Assembly (NCBI GenBank): GCA_016709225.1
Contig: JADJEE010000001.1
Coordinates: forward strand, 3,224,001-3,288,000
Source: Deltaproteobacteria bacterium
Lineage (GTDB): Bacteria > Myxococcota_A > Polyangia > Nannocystales > Nannocystaceae
DNA length: 64,000 nucleotides
Direction: 5' to 3'
Shown one piece after another: positions 26,054 through 35,674 of the stretch. The notes beneath the pieces are model-generated. The model saw only the letters and a program-made list of their open reading frames with translations. It searched no databases and was not told the origin of the DNA. Every line of letters begins with the position of its first letter. Positions within the stretch are counted from its first letter, which is position 1. A program made the position numbers and the translations under genes.

Positions 26054-27205
26054 ATGCGATTGTTGTGGGTGAGCCAGGACTTCCCGCCGGACAAGGGCGG
26101 GGTGCAGACCTACAGCGCCGAGCTCGTGCAGGCGCTGGTCGAGCGCGGGCACGAGCTCGAGGTGGTCGCGCCGCGGGTCGACGGCGCCGACGCCTGGGAC
26201 GCGGGCTTCGTGTGCCCGGTGCACCGTGTGCCGGTGCCGCGCGACACGATGCCGGTCGCGAGCGTGCCGCAGGTCGCAGCGCGGCTGGCGAGCGGACGCT
26301 TCGATGCGGCCGTGCACGCGCAGTGGAACACCGCTGCCGGCGGCGCCCTGGCGCGGCGCCGCGGTTGGATCCGAGCACTCGCGATCGCGGCCCACGGACG
26401 CGAGCTCCTGTGGATGCCCGCGCTCGGCCGCGGCCCCTACGATCGCTTGCGCAAGCAGGCGCTCGCGCAAGCCGATCGGATCTTCGCCGTCAGTCACCAC
26501 ACCGCTGGGCTCGTGCGCGAGCTCGGCGTGTCGCCCGATCGCATCACGGTCGTGCACAACGGCACCCACCCCGATCGCTTCGAGCTGCCCGGGGTGCAGG
26601 CGCGCGCCGACGCCCTGCGGGCCGAACACGGCGGCGTCATCGTGCTCACGGTTGCGCGCCTGGTCCCGCACAAGGGCATCGACACCATGCTGCGTGCGGT
26701 CGCGATGCTGGCCCCGAGCCTGCCGCAGCTGCGCTACGTGGTGCTCGGGCGCGGCCACGACCGCGAGCGGCTGCATCGGCTGGCGGCGTCATTGGGCATC
26801 GCGGGGCGGGTGCACTGGGTCGAGGGTGCCGAGGCGTTCGAGCTGGCGGCGTGGCTGCACGCGTGCGACGTGTTCGCGCTGATGTCCCGCGATCGTAGCC
26901 CCGACGTCGAGGGCTTCGGCATCGCGCTGCTCGAGGCCGCCGCGTGCGGCCGGCCGGCGATCGCGGGTCGCTCGGGTGGCATCCCCGACGCGGTCGAGCA
27001 CGGCGTCACCGGCCTCTTGTGCGCGCCCGAACGGCCCGCCGAGATCGCCGAGTCGCTGCGCACATTGATCGTCGATGCGGCGCTGCGCGAGCGTCTCGGC
27101 CGCGCCGCGCGACTGCGCCTGGTCGAGCAGCTCACGTGGGGCCACGCGGCCGCGCGCGTCGAGGCTGCGCTCGCACAGGACATCGCAGCGCACACGCGCG
27201 CGTGA
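26054..27205 (+). CDS. Glycosyltransferase family 4 (GT-B)
   Basis: 383 residues with the GT4 layout: GGVQTYSAEL in the N-terminal domain, a hinge with VHNGTHPDRF, and the C-terminal donor domain with VARLVPHKGIDTM and EGFGIALLEAAACGRP, whose two Glu residues form the family E-x7-E motif. It transfers a sugar from a nucleotide donor, probably in the cytoplasm on a growing lipid-linked glycan. ATG 26054 is chosen over a TTG two codons upstream. It lies 37 bases after the membrane protein gene and converges on the lytic transglycosylase gene. Confidence 0.88.
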   Translation: MRLLWVSQDFPPDKGGVQTYSAELVQALVERGHELEVVAPRVDGADAWDAGFVCPVHRVPVPRDTMPVASVPQVAARLASGRFDAAVHAQWNTAAGGALARRRGWIRALAIAAHGRELLWMPALGRGPYDRLRKQALAQADRIFAVSHHTAGLVRELGVSPDRITVVHNGTHPDRFELPGVQARADALRAEHGGVIVLTVARLVPHKGIDTMLRAVAMLAPSLPQLRYVVLGRGHDRERLHRLAASLGIAGRVHWVEGAEAFELAAWLHACDVFALMSRDRSPDVEGFGIALLEAAACGRPAIAGRSGGIPDAVEHGVTGLLCAPERPAEIAESLRTLIVDAALRERLGRAARLRLVEQLTWGHAAARVEAALAQDIAAHTRA

Positions 27206-27227
27206 ACGTGACCGCGCTACCGCGCCG

Positions 27228-29561
27228 CTACCGGGTGATGCGAAGCGCCAGATACGGCACGCGCTCGGCGGTGCCCTGCTCGCCGTACAGCACGCGGTAG
27301 GCCAGCCAGCGGCCCAGCACCGACTGCGTGTACTTGCGGGTCTCGTCGTACGGGATGCCCTCGATGAACACGTCGAGGTCGAGGCCGCCACGGGCCGCGA
27401 GCCACTTCTCGACAGCGCCGGCGCCGGCGTTGTAGCTCGGGATCGCCAGCGCGACCGCCGGGTCGCCGCCGCCGTAGCGCGCCACCAGACTCGCGAGGTG
27501 GTGCATGCCGAGCTCGAGGTTGGTCGCAGGATCGTAGAGCGCTTCGTCGCTGCGCAGCACCACCTCGGCCTGCTGCGCGACCGCCTTCGCGGTCGACGGC
27601 ATCAGCTGGATGAGGCCGCGCGCGCCGGCGAACGAGGTCGCGTGGGGATCGAAGCGACTCTCGGTCTGCATGATCGCGTAGGTCAGCCACTTCGGCACAC
27701 CCAAGCGCGGCTCGCCGGGCTCGATCAGCTCGAGGAACGGCTGCGGATGCGCTGCGGTCCACTCGCGCGGCGCCTGGGCCGGCGGCGTGCTGCGCCAGGT
27801 GGTGCCCATGCTGGCGATCAGCTTCTGGGCGCCGGTGTAGAGCCCGGCTTGGTTCAGCACGTAGGCGGCCGGCCAGCCCTTGATGCTCGCGCTGCGCAGC
27901 TCGTCTTGCGCCCACTCGCCGAGCCCGAGTCGCGCCAGCACCAGCGCGGCGTCGGAGCCCACCGGTGCCGCGGTCGCGTCCGCACCGGCGGCGGCCGGCG
28001 CATCGAGCCGCGCGATCCCGCCGCGCCACGCCCGATCGCCGAGCTCGCGCAGCCGCGAGAGGGCCTGCAGCGCGGGGTACTCGAGCGGGCCCGCGTCGAG
28101 CACCGCCAGCCACGCCGCCTCGGCGCCCTCGACATCGCCCATGCGCTGGAGCGCGCGCCCACGGAAGTAGTGCAGCTTGGCCCGCTCGGCGATCGAGGGC
28201 TTGCTGCTCGCGAGCCCGGCGTCGACCAGTCGCAGCGCCTCGGCGTCGTCGCCCCGCCCGAACGCCGCGACCAGCAGGCGACGCCGCGCCTCCTCGAGCA
28301 TGTCGCCGTCGACCGCCAGGGCCTGCTCCCAGGCCTTGCGTGCACGCGCGTCGTCACCGGCCTCGGCCCACGACTCGCCCGCCAGCACCCACGCGTCGTC
28401 GGCATACGAGTGCTTGGCGTGGGCACTCGCGAGCGACTCGAAGGCCTGCGCGGCGAGTTCGTGCTTGCCCTCGGCGTAGCGGCCACGCGCAGCCTGGTAC
28501 GCGGCCTTGACCCCGAGGTCCTCGCCCGCCGCACCGGCCAGCTTGCACTGCGCGAACGCGGCCTCGAAGTGCGGCCGCGACTTCGCGCGCTCGCGCTGCT
28601 TGAACACCGCAGTGCCCTTGGCGAACAACGCCTGACAGCGCTGCAGCGGCGTGAGGCCCTTGCTCGCGAGCAGCTCGTCGGCCGCGCGGATGGCCTGGCG
28701 GTAGCGGCTGCGGTCGACCATCGCGTCGAGGCGCGCGAGCGCGACCTGGCGCTCGAACTCTCGGCTCGCAGCGCCCTTGCCCTGACGTGCGGCCTGCAGT
28801 CGCGGCAGCTCGCGCTCGGCCTCTTCGGCGTAGCTCGACAGCGGCACCGCCAGCAACAGTGACTGGTAGAGCTCGATCGCCTGCTCGCGCTGGGCGGCGT
28901 CCTCGGATCGCGACAGTGAGCGCGCGAGCTTGGCGGTGACCTCGTGACGCCGATCGCCACCGGCGAACTCGGCGAGGTAGCGACGATACTCGGCCTGCGC
29001 GCCCGCGATGTCGTCGGTGCGCAGCCGTGCGTCGGCCCGCACGATCACCGCGTCGCCCTGCAGCGGTGAGCCCCGCAGCGTCGCAGCGTCGAGCGCGTCC
29101 ACCAGCGCCAACGCGCCGGCAGGATCGCTGCCGTCGAGCAGCGCCTGGGCCTGCAGCAGGCGCAGACGCAGCTCGACCTTGGCCAGCGCGGGCGCCTGCC
29201 GAGCCTCGTCGAAACGCTTCGCGGCCGCGAGGTGGTCGCCGCGCTGGAGGTCCTCGAGGCCGCGCAGCCACTGGGCGGCGCCGCGATCGTCCCGCGACAG
29301 CGCCGGGTCGGCCAGCAGCGCATCGAGCTTCGCGAGCGCCGTGCCGTGGTCGCCGCGCTCGCGCGCGAGGATCGCCTCGCGCCCCGGACCCTCGGCGAAC
29401 CACAGGTCGCGCTCCGGGGCGAGCCGCCGCTCCACCTCGGGCGGCGGGTCCGTGGCCTCCGCGCCGCCGTCGACCTGCAACGCCACCGCCGGGGTCTCGC
29501 GGTGACAGGCGAGCGCCAGGGCGAGCGCCAAGCCGGCGCGGCGCGTGGCCGGGCTCAGCAC
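27228..29561 (-). CDS. Lytic transglycosylase lipoprotein with N-terminal TPR superhelix (Slt70-like)
   Basis: 777 residues. A signal peptide ends in LALAC (lipobox). Residues 40 to about 600 are repeated helix pairs (TPR/superhelix, as in the ring of Slt70). The C-terminal SLT domain carries the catalytic Glu near residue 634 (MQTESRFDP), GARGLIQLMPSTA, and later IPSYNAGAG and ETRKYTQSV. It cleaves the glycan strand of peptidoglycan with formation of 1,6-anhydroMurNAc, in the periplasm. The start is GTG at 29561, one base after the stop of the cyclase gene, so the two are co-translated. Confidence 0.9.
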   Translation of the reverse strand: MLSPATRRAGLALALALACHRETPAVALQVDGGAEATDPPPEVERRLAPERDLWFAEGPGREAILARERGDHGTALAKLDALLADPALSRDDRGAAQWLRGLEDLQRGDHLAAAKRFDEARQAPALAKVELRLRLLQAQALLDGSDPAGALALVDALDAATLRGSPLQGDAVIVRADARLRTDDIAGAQAEYRRYLAEFAGGDRRHEVTAKLARSLSRSEDAAQREQAIELYQSLLLAVPLSSYAEEAERELPRLQAARQGKGAASREFERQVALARLDAMVDRSRYRQAIRAADELLASKGLTPLQRCQALFAKGTAVFKQRERAKSRPHFEAAFAQCKLAGAAGEDLGVKAAYQAARGRYAEGKHELAAQAFESLASAHAKHSYADDAWVLAGESWAEAGDDARARKAWEQALAVDGDMLEEARRRLLVAAFGRGDDAEALRLVDAGLASSKPSIAERAKLHYFRGRALQRMGDVEGAEAAWLAVLDAGPLEYPALQALSRLRELGDRAWRGGIARLDAPAAAGADATAAPVGSDAALVLARLGLGEWAQDELRSASIKGWPAAYVLNQAGLYTGAQKLIASMGTTWRSTPPAQAPREWTAAHPQPFLELIEPGEPRLGVPKWLTYAIMQTESRFDPHATSFAGARGLIQLMPSTAKAVAQQAEVVLRSDEALYDPATNLELGMHHLASLVARYGGGDPAVALAIPSYNAGAGAVEKWLAARGGLDLDVFIEGIPYDETRKYTQSVLGRWLAYRVLYGEQGTAERVPYLALRITR

Positions 29562-29562
29562 C

Positions 29563-30480
29563 TCACACCAACCGCGTGGGTTCGTGCTCGGGGTCGTAGA
29601 TCTCGACGCGGTTGCGACCGTTGCGCTTGGCGGTGTAGAGCGCCGCGTCGGCGGCCTCCACCAGTGCCTCGGCGGTCGGGCGCACCAGCATGCCGAGGTC
29701 GGCGACGCCGAGCGAGACCGTGACGGTCAGCGTGCGTGCGTCGAGATCGAAGGGCTTGGCGGCGATCACGTCGAGTATACGGTAAGCAGCTCGCGAGGCT
29801 CGCAGCGCGTCGACGTCGCGGCAGATCAGCGCGAACTCTTCGCCGCCGTAGCGGGCGAAGATGTCCTCGCTGCGGGTGGTGCCCTCGACGCGGTCCGACA
29901 GCGCGCGCAGGATCTCGTCGCCCGCAGGGTGGCCGTAGGTGTCGTTGATCTGCTTGAAGCCGTCGATGTCGAACAACACCAGCGACAGCGGCTTGCCGTG
30001 GCGCAGCGCGAACGCGACGTCGCTCTCGAGGCGGTTGTTGAAGTAGCCGCGGTTGAAGACCCCGGTCAGGCGATCGCGCAGCGCGGACTCGTAGAGGTTG
30101 CGCTGGAAGTCTTCGTCGAGATCGTCGTTGAACGTGAACTTGAGCACGCTGGAGGCGCCGATCTGGATCTTGTCGCCCTCCGACAGCGGCTGTCGGTCGA
30201 CGCGCGTGCCGTTCGCAAAGGTGCCGTTGGTCGAGCCCGCGTCGCACAGGTAGTAGACCCCGCCGTCCTCCTCGACGAGGGCGTGCGTGCGCGATATTCC
30301 CTCGTCGTTGATCCGCACGTCGGTCTGCAGCCCGCGCCCGATGGTGGTGCGCGCGCCCTCCTTGAGCGGGAACATCTCGCCCATGCGATCGCCCGAGAGG
30401 ACCACCACGAACGCTCGCTTGCGGCCGTCGCGTCCGCGCTCGAGCGACTTGGGTTCGAGGCGAATGGTCGTCTTCGACAT
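29563..30480 (-). CDS. FHA-domain diguanylate cyclase (GGDEF)
   Basis: 305 residues. An FHA domain at about 30-118 has TIGRG, GISRTHALV and the terminal GSTNGTF; it binds phosphothreonine peptides. The GGDEF domain at about 132-295 has the active GGEEF motif at 212-216 and an intact RxxD inhibitory site (RSED, 203-206) five residues before it. It should make c-di-GMP from two GTP and be inhibited by its product, and the FHA domain ties it to the Ser/Thr kinases. ATG 30480. It sits in an operon before the lytic transglycosylase gene. Confidence 0.92.
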   Translation of the reverse strand: MSKTTIRLEPKSLERGRDGRKRAFVVVLSGDRMGEMFPLKEGARTTIGRGLQTDVRINDEGISRTHALVEEDGGVYYLCDAGSTNGTFANGTRVDRQPLSEGDKIQIGASSVLKFTFNDDLDEDFQRNLYESALRDRLTGVFNRGYFNNRLESDVAFALRHGKPLSLVLFDIDGFKQINDTYGHPAGDEILRALSDRVEGTTRSEDIFARYGGEEFALICRDVDALRASRAAYRILDVIAAKPFDLDARTLTVTVSLGVADLGMLVRPTAEALVEAADAALYTAKRNGRNRVEIYDPEHEPTRLV

Positions 30481-30645
30481 GAGGGCTGCATCATCGTAGG
30501 CCGCAGCCCGGCACCGCCGCAACCGTCCGATCGCGCGGCCGCGTCCGCCCTGGCGGGTCGCGTGGCGGCCCGCGGGGCCACCGTCGCTCGAACCCCGCGT
30601 CTTTGCGGTCCCCGGTCCGTTGGAGGTATCGTCACCGTCGGACCC

Positions 30646-31590
30646 GTGCACGTCGATCCAACTCCGAGCTCGCCCTCGCATCCCGTGTCCGCGCCGCCGC
30701 GGCGGCCCGCTGTCCGCACGCTGCGGGGGCTCGCCCTGGCCTGCGCGTGGGCGGTGGCCGTGCCGGCGCAGGCGCGCACCGGCGCCGTCGTCGAGCCCGA
30801 CGCGGACGCGGCGCTGCCGTCGGTCCAGGACGAGCCCGAGGCCCCCGCCGATGCCGACGCCGATCGCGACGACGCCAAGCAGGCGATGGAGGCGTTCGCG
30901 CGCGGCTCCGACAACTACAACGCCGCGAAGTACGACGCCGCGTTGCGCGACTTCCTGGAGGCCGCGAGCCTCTACGCGTCGCCCGACTTCCAGTACAACA
31001 TCGCGCTCTGCTACGAAAAGCTCGACAAGCCCGAAGAGGCGATCGCGGCCTTCGAGACCTACCTGAAGACCAAGCGCAACGTGCCCGATCGCGCCAATGT
31101 CGAGGATCGCATCCGGCGGCTGCGCGAGCAGATCGAGCGTCGCGGCGACACCTCCGATCCCACACCGCCGACGACGGAACCCAGCGACGGCCGTGCCCCG
31201 GGGCGCGCGCTGGTGACGAGCGGCGCCGCGCTGCTCGGGGTCGGTGCGGCGGTGGCGTTGGGCGGCGGGATCGGCTTCGGGATCGCGGCCAAGGGACGCA
31301 GCGACGATCTCGACGACGTGCAGACCGGCGGCAACCCGCAGGGCCTCACGTTCGCCGAGGCCAGCGCGCTGCAGGACGACGGCAAGCGCTTCGAGCTGGG
31401 ACAGATCGCGTTGGCGGCCGCCGGCGGCGCCGTGGCGATCGTCGGCGTCGCACTGCTGGCGGTGGGGCTGCGCAAGCGCGCCAAGGGCCGCAGCGTCGCG
31501 GGCAAGACGGCGGCGCGGTGGCGTGGGACCACGATTGCGCCAAGCTCCACACGTAACGGTTTTGGTCTGACGCTGACGGGAAGGTTCTAG
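30646..31590 (+). CDS. Exported TPR protein with two C-terminal membrane helices and terminal RF
   Basis: 314 residues. Signal peptide ending near PAQARTG, an acidic linker, TPR-like helices (FARGSDNYNAAKYDAALRDF; YNIALCYEKLDKPEEAIAAF), a Pro/Asp linker, two Gly-rich membrane helices (ALLGVGAAVALGGGIGFGIA and AAAGGAVAIVGVALLAVGL) and an end GFGLTLTGRF. It is followed seven bases later by a Cys-rich lipoprotein gene, the same two-gene arrangement as at 56420-57531. GTG 30646 is chosen; GTG 30685 would also give a signal peptide. Role unknown. Confidence 0.75.
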   Translation: MHVDPTPSSPSHPVSAPPRRPAVRTLRGLALACAWAVAVPAQARTGAVVEPDADAALPSVQDEPEAPADADADRDDAKQAMEAFARGSDNYNAAKYDAALRDFLEAASLYASPDFQYNIALCYEKLDKPEEAIAAFETYLKTKRNVPDRANVEDRIRRLREQIERRGDTSDPTPPTTEPSDGRAPGRALVTSGAALLGVGAAVALGGGIGFGIAAKGRSDDLDDVQTGGNPQGLTFAEASALQDDGKRFELGQIALAAAGGAVAIVGVALLAVGLRKRAKGRSVAGKTAARWRGTTIAPSSTRNGFGLTLTGRF

Positions 31591-31597
31591 GCTCGCC

Positions 31598-32494
31598 ATG
31601 CTTCGCATGCCCAGGGCGCTGCTGACGGCGCTGTTGCTCCCCGCCGCGTGTTTCACGGCGGATCTCGATCCGACCCTCGGCGGGGTCTTCACCTGCGAGG
31701 TCGCCGACGACTGCCCCAGCGGCATGCCGTGCGTGAACGAGCGCTGCGAGTCGGAGGACCCGCCCACGCTCGCGATCGGCTTCCCCGAGGACGAGCAGTC
31801 GCTCGACATCACCGAGGCCGAGGTCGGGGCGATGCGCGAGCTGTCGCTGACGGTGTCCGGCACGCTCAAGCTGGTACCGCCGGGCGACGCGGTGTTCGGT
31901 GAGGGTCGCGTCGAGGTCATCGTCGACGACCGCGTCGCCGGCACCATCGAGAGCGGCTCGTTGTCGGGCGTGGTGCAGTTCCCGACCACGGTCGAGAACA
32001 CCCTCGGCGCCCATCGCATCGCCGTGCGAGCGATCCGCAGCGACGGCGTGCCCTACGACAACGAGGGCGCGGTCGCGACGCGGTTGTTCTTCATCGACGA
32101 CGGCGTGACGCCGCTACTCGGCATCAAGCAGCCGTGGCCGGGCGCCGAGTTCCCGCTCGAAAAGGCGAGCGCGGAGGTCGAGGTGGCGGTGCGCCACTTC
32201 TCGCTGGCGCCGGCGGTGCCCGACGGCGGCACGCAGAGCGTCACCGGCCACGTGCACATCTACTACAACGAGGACATCCAGGCCTGCCTCGCCAACCCCA
32301 GCTGTGACAACGCGTATCTGGCGACGATCGTCGAGAACGGCCAGATCCCCGAGGTGCCGCTGCCGGACTCGCCGGCGGGGATGTTCCAGCTGAACGTCGT
32401 GCTGCGCAACATCGACCACTCGCTGTACCTCTTCCCCGAGGACGGCACCGGCGCGCCGATCATCGATCGCGTGGCGGTCTCGCGTACGCCGTGA
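31598..32494 (+). CDS. Cys-rich-start surface lipoprotein
   Basis: 298 residues. The signal peptide ends in LPAAC (lipobox). Near the start of the mature part is a Cys-rich segment (FTCEVADDCPSGMPCVNERC), then beta-rich segments with Ig-like character (LSLTVSGTLKLVPPG; VEVIVDDRVAGTIESG). Lipidated and probably on the outer surface. The first residues after Cys (CFTADLD) and the spaced Cys pattern match the lipoprotein at 57157 (CFRGDFLE...), which also follows a protein of the RF-ending family. ATG 31598. Confidence 0.75.
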   Translation: MLRMPRALLTALLLPAACFTADLDPTLGGVFTCEVADDCPSGMPCVNERCESEDPPTLAIGFPEDEQSLDITEAEVGAMRELSLTVSGTLKLVPPGDAVFGEGRVEVIVDDRVAGTIESGSLSGVVQFPTTVENTLGAHRIAVRAIRSDGVPYDNEGAVATRLFFIDDGVTPLLGIKQPWPGAEFPLEKASAEVEVAVRHFSLAPAVPDGGTQSVTGHVHIYYNEDIQACLANPSCDNAYLATIVENGQIPEVPLPDSPAGMFQLNVVLRNIDHSLYLFPEDGTGAPIIDRVAVSRTP

Positions 32495-32512
32495 CATCTG
32501 CCGGGCCCGGCG

Positions 32513-33949
32513 TCAGGGCCCGTACTGCTTCACGTAGACCACGTTGGGCCCGCGTCGCCAGGTCGACGGATCGTCGGCGACCACCGCCGGTGCGCTCGCG
32601 GTGAGGTCGACGACCGACGTCACCGGCGTGGCCGTGCAGGGGTCGACGGTGTCGTCGAGCTCGAGCCAGTACACGCGACCATCGCTCGCCATGTCGTCGG
32701 CAGGATCGACCGGCCCGGCACCGACCGCCAGGCCGCGCCCCTCGCGGTCGAGCGCGAGCGCGAACGGATGCAGCTCGCCGCCGTCGGGCGCGGTCCACCA
32801 CGGCGCGAGGTCGTCGAGCGTGCGGCACACCTGCGCGGGGTTGCCGTCGCTGACGACGTGCAGCCCTCGCGCCGCGGTGCGCCCGGTCGCCATCAACCAT
32901 CGCGTGCCGCCGGCGAACGGCAGTCGCACGATCTCGCGAACCTCCCACAGCTCGCCGGGCACGGTGCCCGGCGCACCGAGCGGGCGGCACTCGGCGTCGA
33001 AGCGCCACAGGTGGCCGTCGTCGAGCGTGGCGGTGGTGGGGTTCTCGGCCAGCAGGATCCCGCCGTCGCCGTCGGGCGCGAGGTAGCGGACGCGCTTGTC
33101 GGGGAACGGCGCGTCGGCGATGCAGCCGTCGATCGATGCTGCCGCGTCGGCCACGGTGCCCTGCCCCACCTGCGAGACGTCGAGCAGCGCAGCGCCCTCG
33201 TCACCGTCGCAGCCGACGCCGATGCGCGTGTGCGCATCGTCGAGCCACACCAGGCTCCAAGCCCCGGCGCAGCCGTCCTCGCCGAGCATGCCGAGCGAGC
33301 GCTTGCCGACCTCGCCGCTGACCGGATCGACCACGAGGATCTGCCCCGGGTTGATCCAGCTGCTCTCCGCCTCGAAGAGATCGTTGTCGAACACGCCGAC
33401 CAACAGGCGACCGCTGGGGTGCGTGAGCATGAAGATCGGCTCCTCCTCGCCGAGCTCGATGTCGCGTACCGGCGCCGTGAAGCTGCCCTCGGCGAAGTAC
33501 GTACCCTTGGCAATCGTGCCCTGCTCGGGCTGTGCGGCCAGGAACGCGTGGGGGAAGCTCACCATCGAGCCGAGCTGCCGCGCGGGGTAGTGTCCGACCA
33601 GCACGTCGAGGCCGTCGTCGCCGATCGCCAGGCCGTAGGGCTCGTCGAGGAAATCGCCGGAGTTGTCGCCCATCGGGTTGGGCTTGAGGTCGAGGTCGAT
33701 CGCGCCGCGATAGCCGGTCTGCGAGCCGCGGGCGCCGTAGAACTCGATGCGGTCGTCGAACGCCTGCGAGACCACCACCAACGTGCACGACTCGCCCGCC
33801 GGACACGACAGCGGCCCGCTCGCCGGCGCCTCGGTGCCGCCGGTGGTGTCGGCGGTGCCGGTGCTGCTGCTGCCGTCGCCGCCGGTCGCGGGTCCATCGT
33901 TGGGGCAGCCGGTGCACACCAGCCACGTCACGAGCGCGCTTCGTCTCAT
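32513..33949 (-). CDS. Lipoprotein, beta-propeller-like
   Basis: 478 residues. The signal peptide ends in LVCTGC (lipobox). A Ser/Thr/Gly linker follows, then about seven beta-rich repeats with EPYGLAIGDDGLDVLVGHY, RLLVGVFDNDLFE and GRGLAVGAGPVDPADD-like blades, typical of propeller or SdiA/NHL-like surface proteins. Its start codon overlaps the stop of the upstream MYXO-CTERM-like gene (ATGA), so the two are translated together. Probably displayed on the cell surface; ligand unknown. Confidence 0.7.
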   Translation of the reverse strand: MRRSALVTWLVCTGCPNDGPATGGDGSSSTGTADTTGGTEAPASGPLSCPAGESCTLVVVSQAFDDRIEFYGARGSQTGYRGAIDLDLKPNPMGDNSGDFLDEPYGLAIGDDGLDVLVGHYPARQLGSMVSFPHAFLAAQPEQGTIAKGTYFAEGSFTAPVRDIELGEEEPIFMLTHPSGRLLVGVFDNDLFEAESSWINPGQILVVDPVSGEVGKRSLGMLGEDGCAGAWSLVWLDDAHTRIGVGCDGDEGAALLDVSQVGQGTVADAAASIDGCIADAPFPDKRVRYLAPDGDGGILLAENPTTATLDDGHLWRFDAECRPLGAPGTVPGELWEVREIVRLPFAGGTRWLMATGRTAARGLHVVSDGNPAQVCRTLDDLAPWWTAPDGGELHPFALALDREGRGLAVGAGPVDPADDMASDGRVYWLELDDTVDPCTATPVTSVVDLTASAPAVVADDPSTWRRGPNVVYVKQYGP

Positions 33950-35022
33950 CGTCGAGTCCTCCGTCGCCGCCACACCAGGGCCGGCAGCAACATCGTCAGC
34001 ACCGCCAGCCCGCGCGGCCCACTCGCGCGCACGCCGGCGCACGCACAGCCGCCGCCACCGCCGTCGTCATCGCCCGCCTCGCCGCCGGCGTCCCCACCCG
34101 CGTCGGGATTGACCGCGATCGTGCGCGGCCCGTACGCGACGTAGGTATGGCCGGCACCGTCGTCGACGATCGCGCGCAGCTTCACGGTCTTGCCCGCGGT
34201 CGCCGCCGGCGCGACGAAGTCGATCGCGAGCTCACCGGCGCTCACCGGCTCGGCGTCGATCACCGTCTCCCACTGCGGCTCGAGCGAGCCGACCAGCTCG
34301 CCCCACTGCAGCGTCAGGGTGCTGCCGGCCGCGACGTCGACACAGCCGGGCACCGGGTGCGGCATGCCGACGTCGACGATGGCCTCGTCGGCCAGCAGGG
34401 CCACGCTCGGCCCCGCGGCCGCGGCCTGCCCGGCATCGTCGATCACCTTCACGAAGCCGGGCCGCGCGCTCCACTCGTTGTTGACCGGCTCCCAGGTGTA
34501 GCCCCACATCACGTAGGTGCCTGGCGGCACGTCGGTCACGTCCCAGTCGACGCCCATCGCGGCCTGCGCGAAGGTGATGGGCACGCGCGCATCGTCGGCG
34601 GTGACGCGACGCCAGTCGTCGCCGGTGAAGCGCGACGTGGTCGTGAGGATGTCGACCGGCTCGATCGCCGACGCCACCACCATCGGATCGACCGCCGCAG
34701 CGCGATCGATGTCGTCCTGGCTGATCCACCGCGGCGGCTTGCCGGCGAAGTCCTGCTTGCCGAACGCGAAGAACTGCATCGTGCGGCTGTCGTCGACCTC
34801 GTCGGGCGTGCGCGGCCCCACATCCTCCTCGCCGACGCCGTACTCGAAGTGCACGGTGGTGCCCTGCGACTTGTCCACGATCTGGGCGCAAGGCGCCGCG
34901 CTCCACGTCACCGGAATCCGCGGCTTGGCCTGGTTGGCGGCCGCCGCCTCGCCGGTCGGCAGCGCCGACGCGACGACGAAGACCAGCAACGCGCCCGCGG
35001 GTGTCGATCGCATCGACGGCAT
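33946..35022 (-). CDS. Exported protein with MYXO-CTERM-like sorting tail
   Basis: 358 residues from ATG 35022 (or 35013). A signal peptide ends near GEAAAAN. The body is beta-rich. The C-terminus is Asp/Gly-rich, then GGGGGCACAG, a hydrophobic helix and RRRRTRR. That is the Gly-Cys / helix / Arg layout of MYXO-CTERM and GlyGly-CTERM sorting tails, which are processed and leave the protein attached at the cell surface. It overlaps the lipoprotein gene at 32513-33949 by four bases. Function unknown; probably a surface protein paired with the propeller lipoprotein. Confidence 0.75.
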   Translation of the reverse strand: MPSMRSTPAGALLVFVVASALPTGEAAAANQAKPRIPVTWSAAPCAQIVDKSQGTTVHFEYGVGEEDVGPRTPDEVDDSRTMQFFAFGKQDFAGKPPRWISQDDIDRAAAVDPMVVASAIEPVDILTTTSRFTGDDWRRVTADDARVPITFAQAAMGVDWDVTDVPPGTYVMWGYTWEPVNNEWSARPGFVKVIDDAGQAAAAGPSVALLADEAIVDVGMPHPVPGCVDVAAGSTLTLQWGELVGSLEPQWETVIDAEPVSAGELAIDFVAPAATAGKTVKLRAIVDDGAGHTYVAYGPRTIAVNPDAGGDAGGEAGDDDGGGGGCACAGVRASGPRGLAVLTMLLPALVWRRRRTRR

Positions 35023-35192
35023 CGTAGGGGCAGCATGGCATGCTGCCGCGTCGTTCGTCGACGTCGGCGGGGGCGCGGTCGGCCGCCGCTCGGGTGGCAA
35101 CGGCGTCGCCCGGGCCGTGCCGGAGCAGGGCGCGGCGGCCGCTGCCGCCCGATGGGCAATTCCACCACAGCGGCCGCGCTCGCATCCTGCGC

Positions 35193-35198
35193 TAAGCT
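35193..35198 (+). promoter_or_regulatory. Candidate -10 (TAAGCT) of the cytochrome lipoprotein operon
   Basis: TAAGCT lies 14 bases before the ATG at 35213, where a promoter -10 would give a very short leader. No clear -35 is seen. The same pattern occurs before several other genes here. Confidence 0.4.
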
Positions 35199-35212
35199 CC
35201 CGGGCGCCGACG

Positions 35213-35674
35213 ATGAGGCCCCCGGCACGATGGATCCCCATGATGCTCGCGACGGCAGCGTTGGCGTGCGACGGCGACGATGGCTCCGACGCCGGCGAAC
35301 AGCCACTCCCGGAGTGCGTGAGCTTCGACGTCGACGGCTGCGCGCCGCTGTTCAGCCCCACCTTCGACGAGATCCACATGCGCCTGCTGGTGCCGCAGTG
35401 CACTGGCGGTGGCTCGGCCTGCCACTTCGACGGCGAGTCCCTCGGCGCCGCCGAGCACGGCCTCGCGCTGCTCGATGCCGACGGTGCACACGCGCTCCTG
35501 CTCGAAGATCGCGGCGACGCGACCTTCGTCACCGCGGGTGACGCGAGCTGCAGCCCGCTGTTCGTGCGCCTCGTCGTCGAGGGCGACCGCCGCAGCATGC
35601 CACCCGGGGCCCCGCTGGCCGAGGGCGAGCGCTGCACCATCGCCCAGTGGATCGAGCAAGGAGCACTTCGATGA
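35213..35674 (+). CDS. Small lipoprotein with CxGGGSxCH motif
   Basis: 153 residues. A signal peptide ends in TAALAC (lipobox). The mature part has CTGGGSACHFDGESL, a Cys-x6-Cys-His arrangement that recalls a c-type heme site with extra spacing, as in planctomycete-type cytochrome proteins, and more Cys residues in CAPLFSPTF, SCSPLF and CTIAQW. Its stop overlaps the ATG of the five-heme cytochrome gene (ATGA), so the two are made together. It is probably an electron-transfer partner, but the heme is not proven. Confidence 0.6.
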   Translation: MRPPARWIPMMLATAALACDGDDGSDAGEQPLPECVSFDVDGCAPLFSPTFDEIHMRLLVPQCTGGGSACHFDGESLGAAEHGLALLDADGAHALLLEDRGDATFVTAGDASCSPLFVRLVVEGDRRSMPPGAPLAEGERCTIAQWIEQGALR

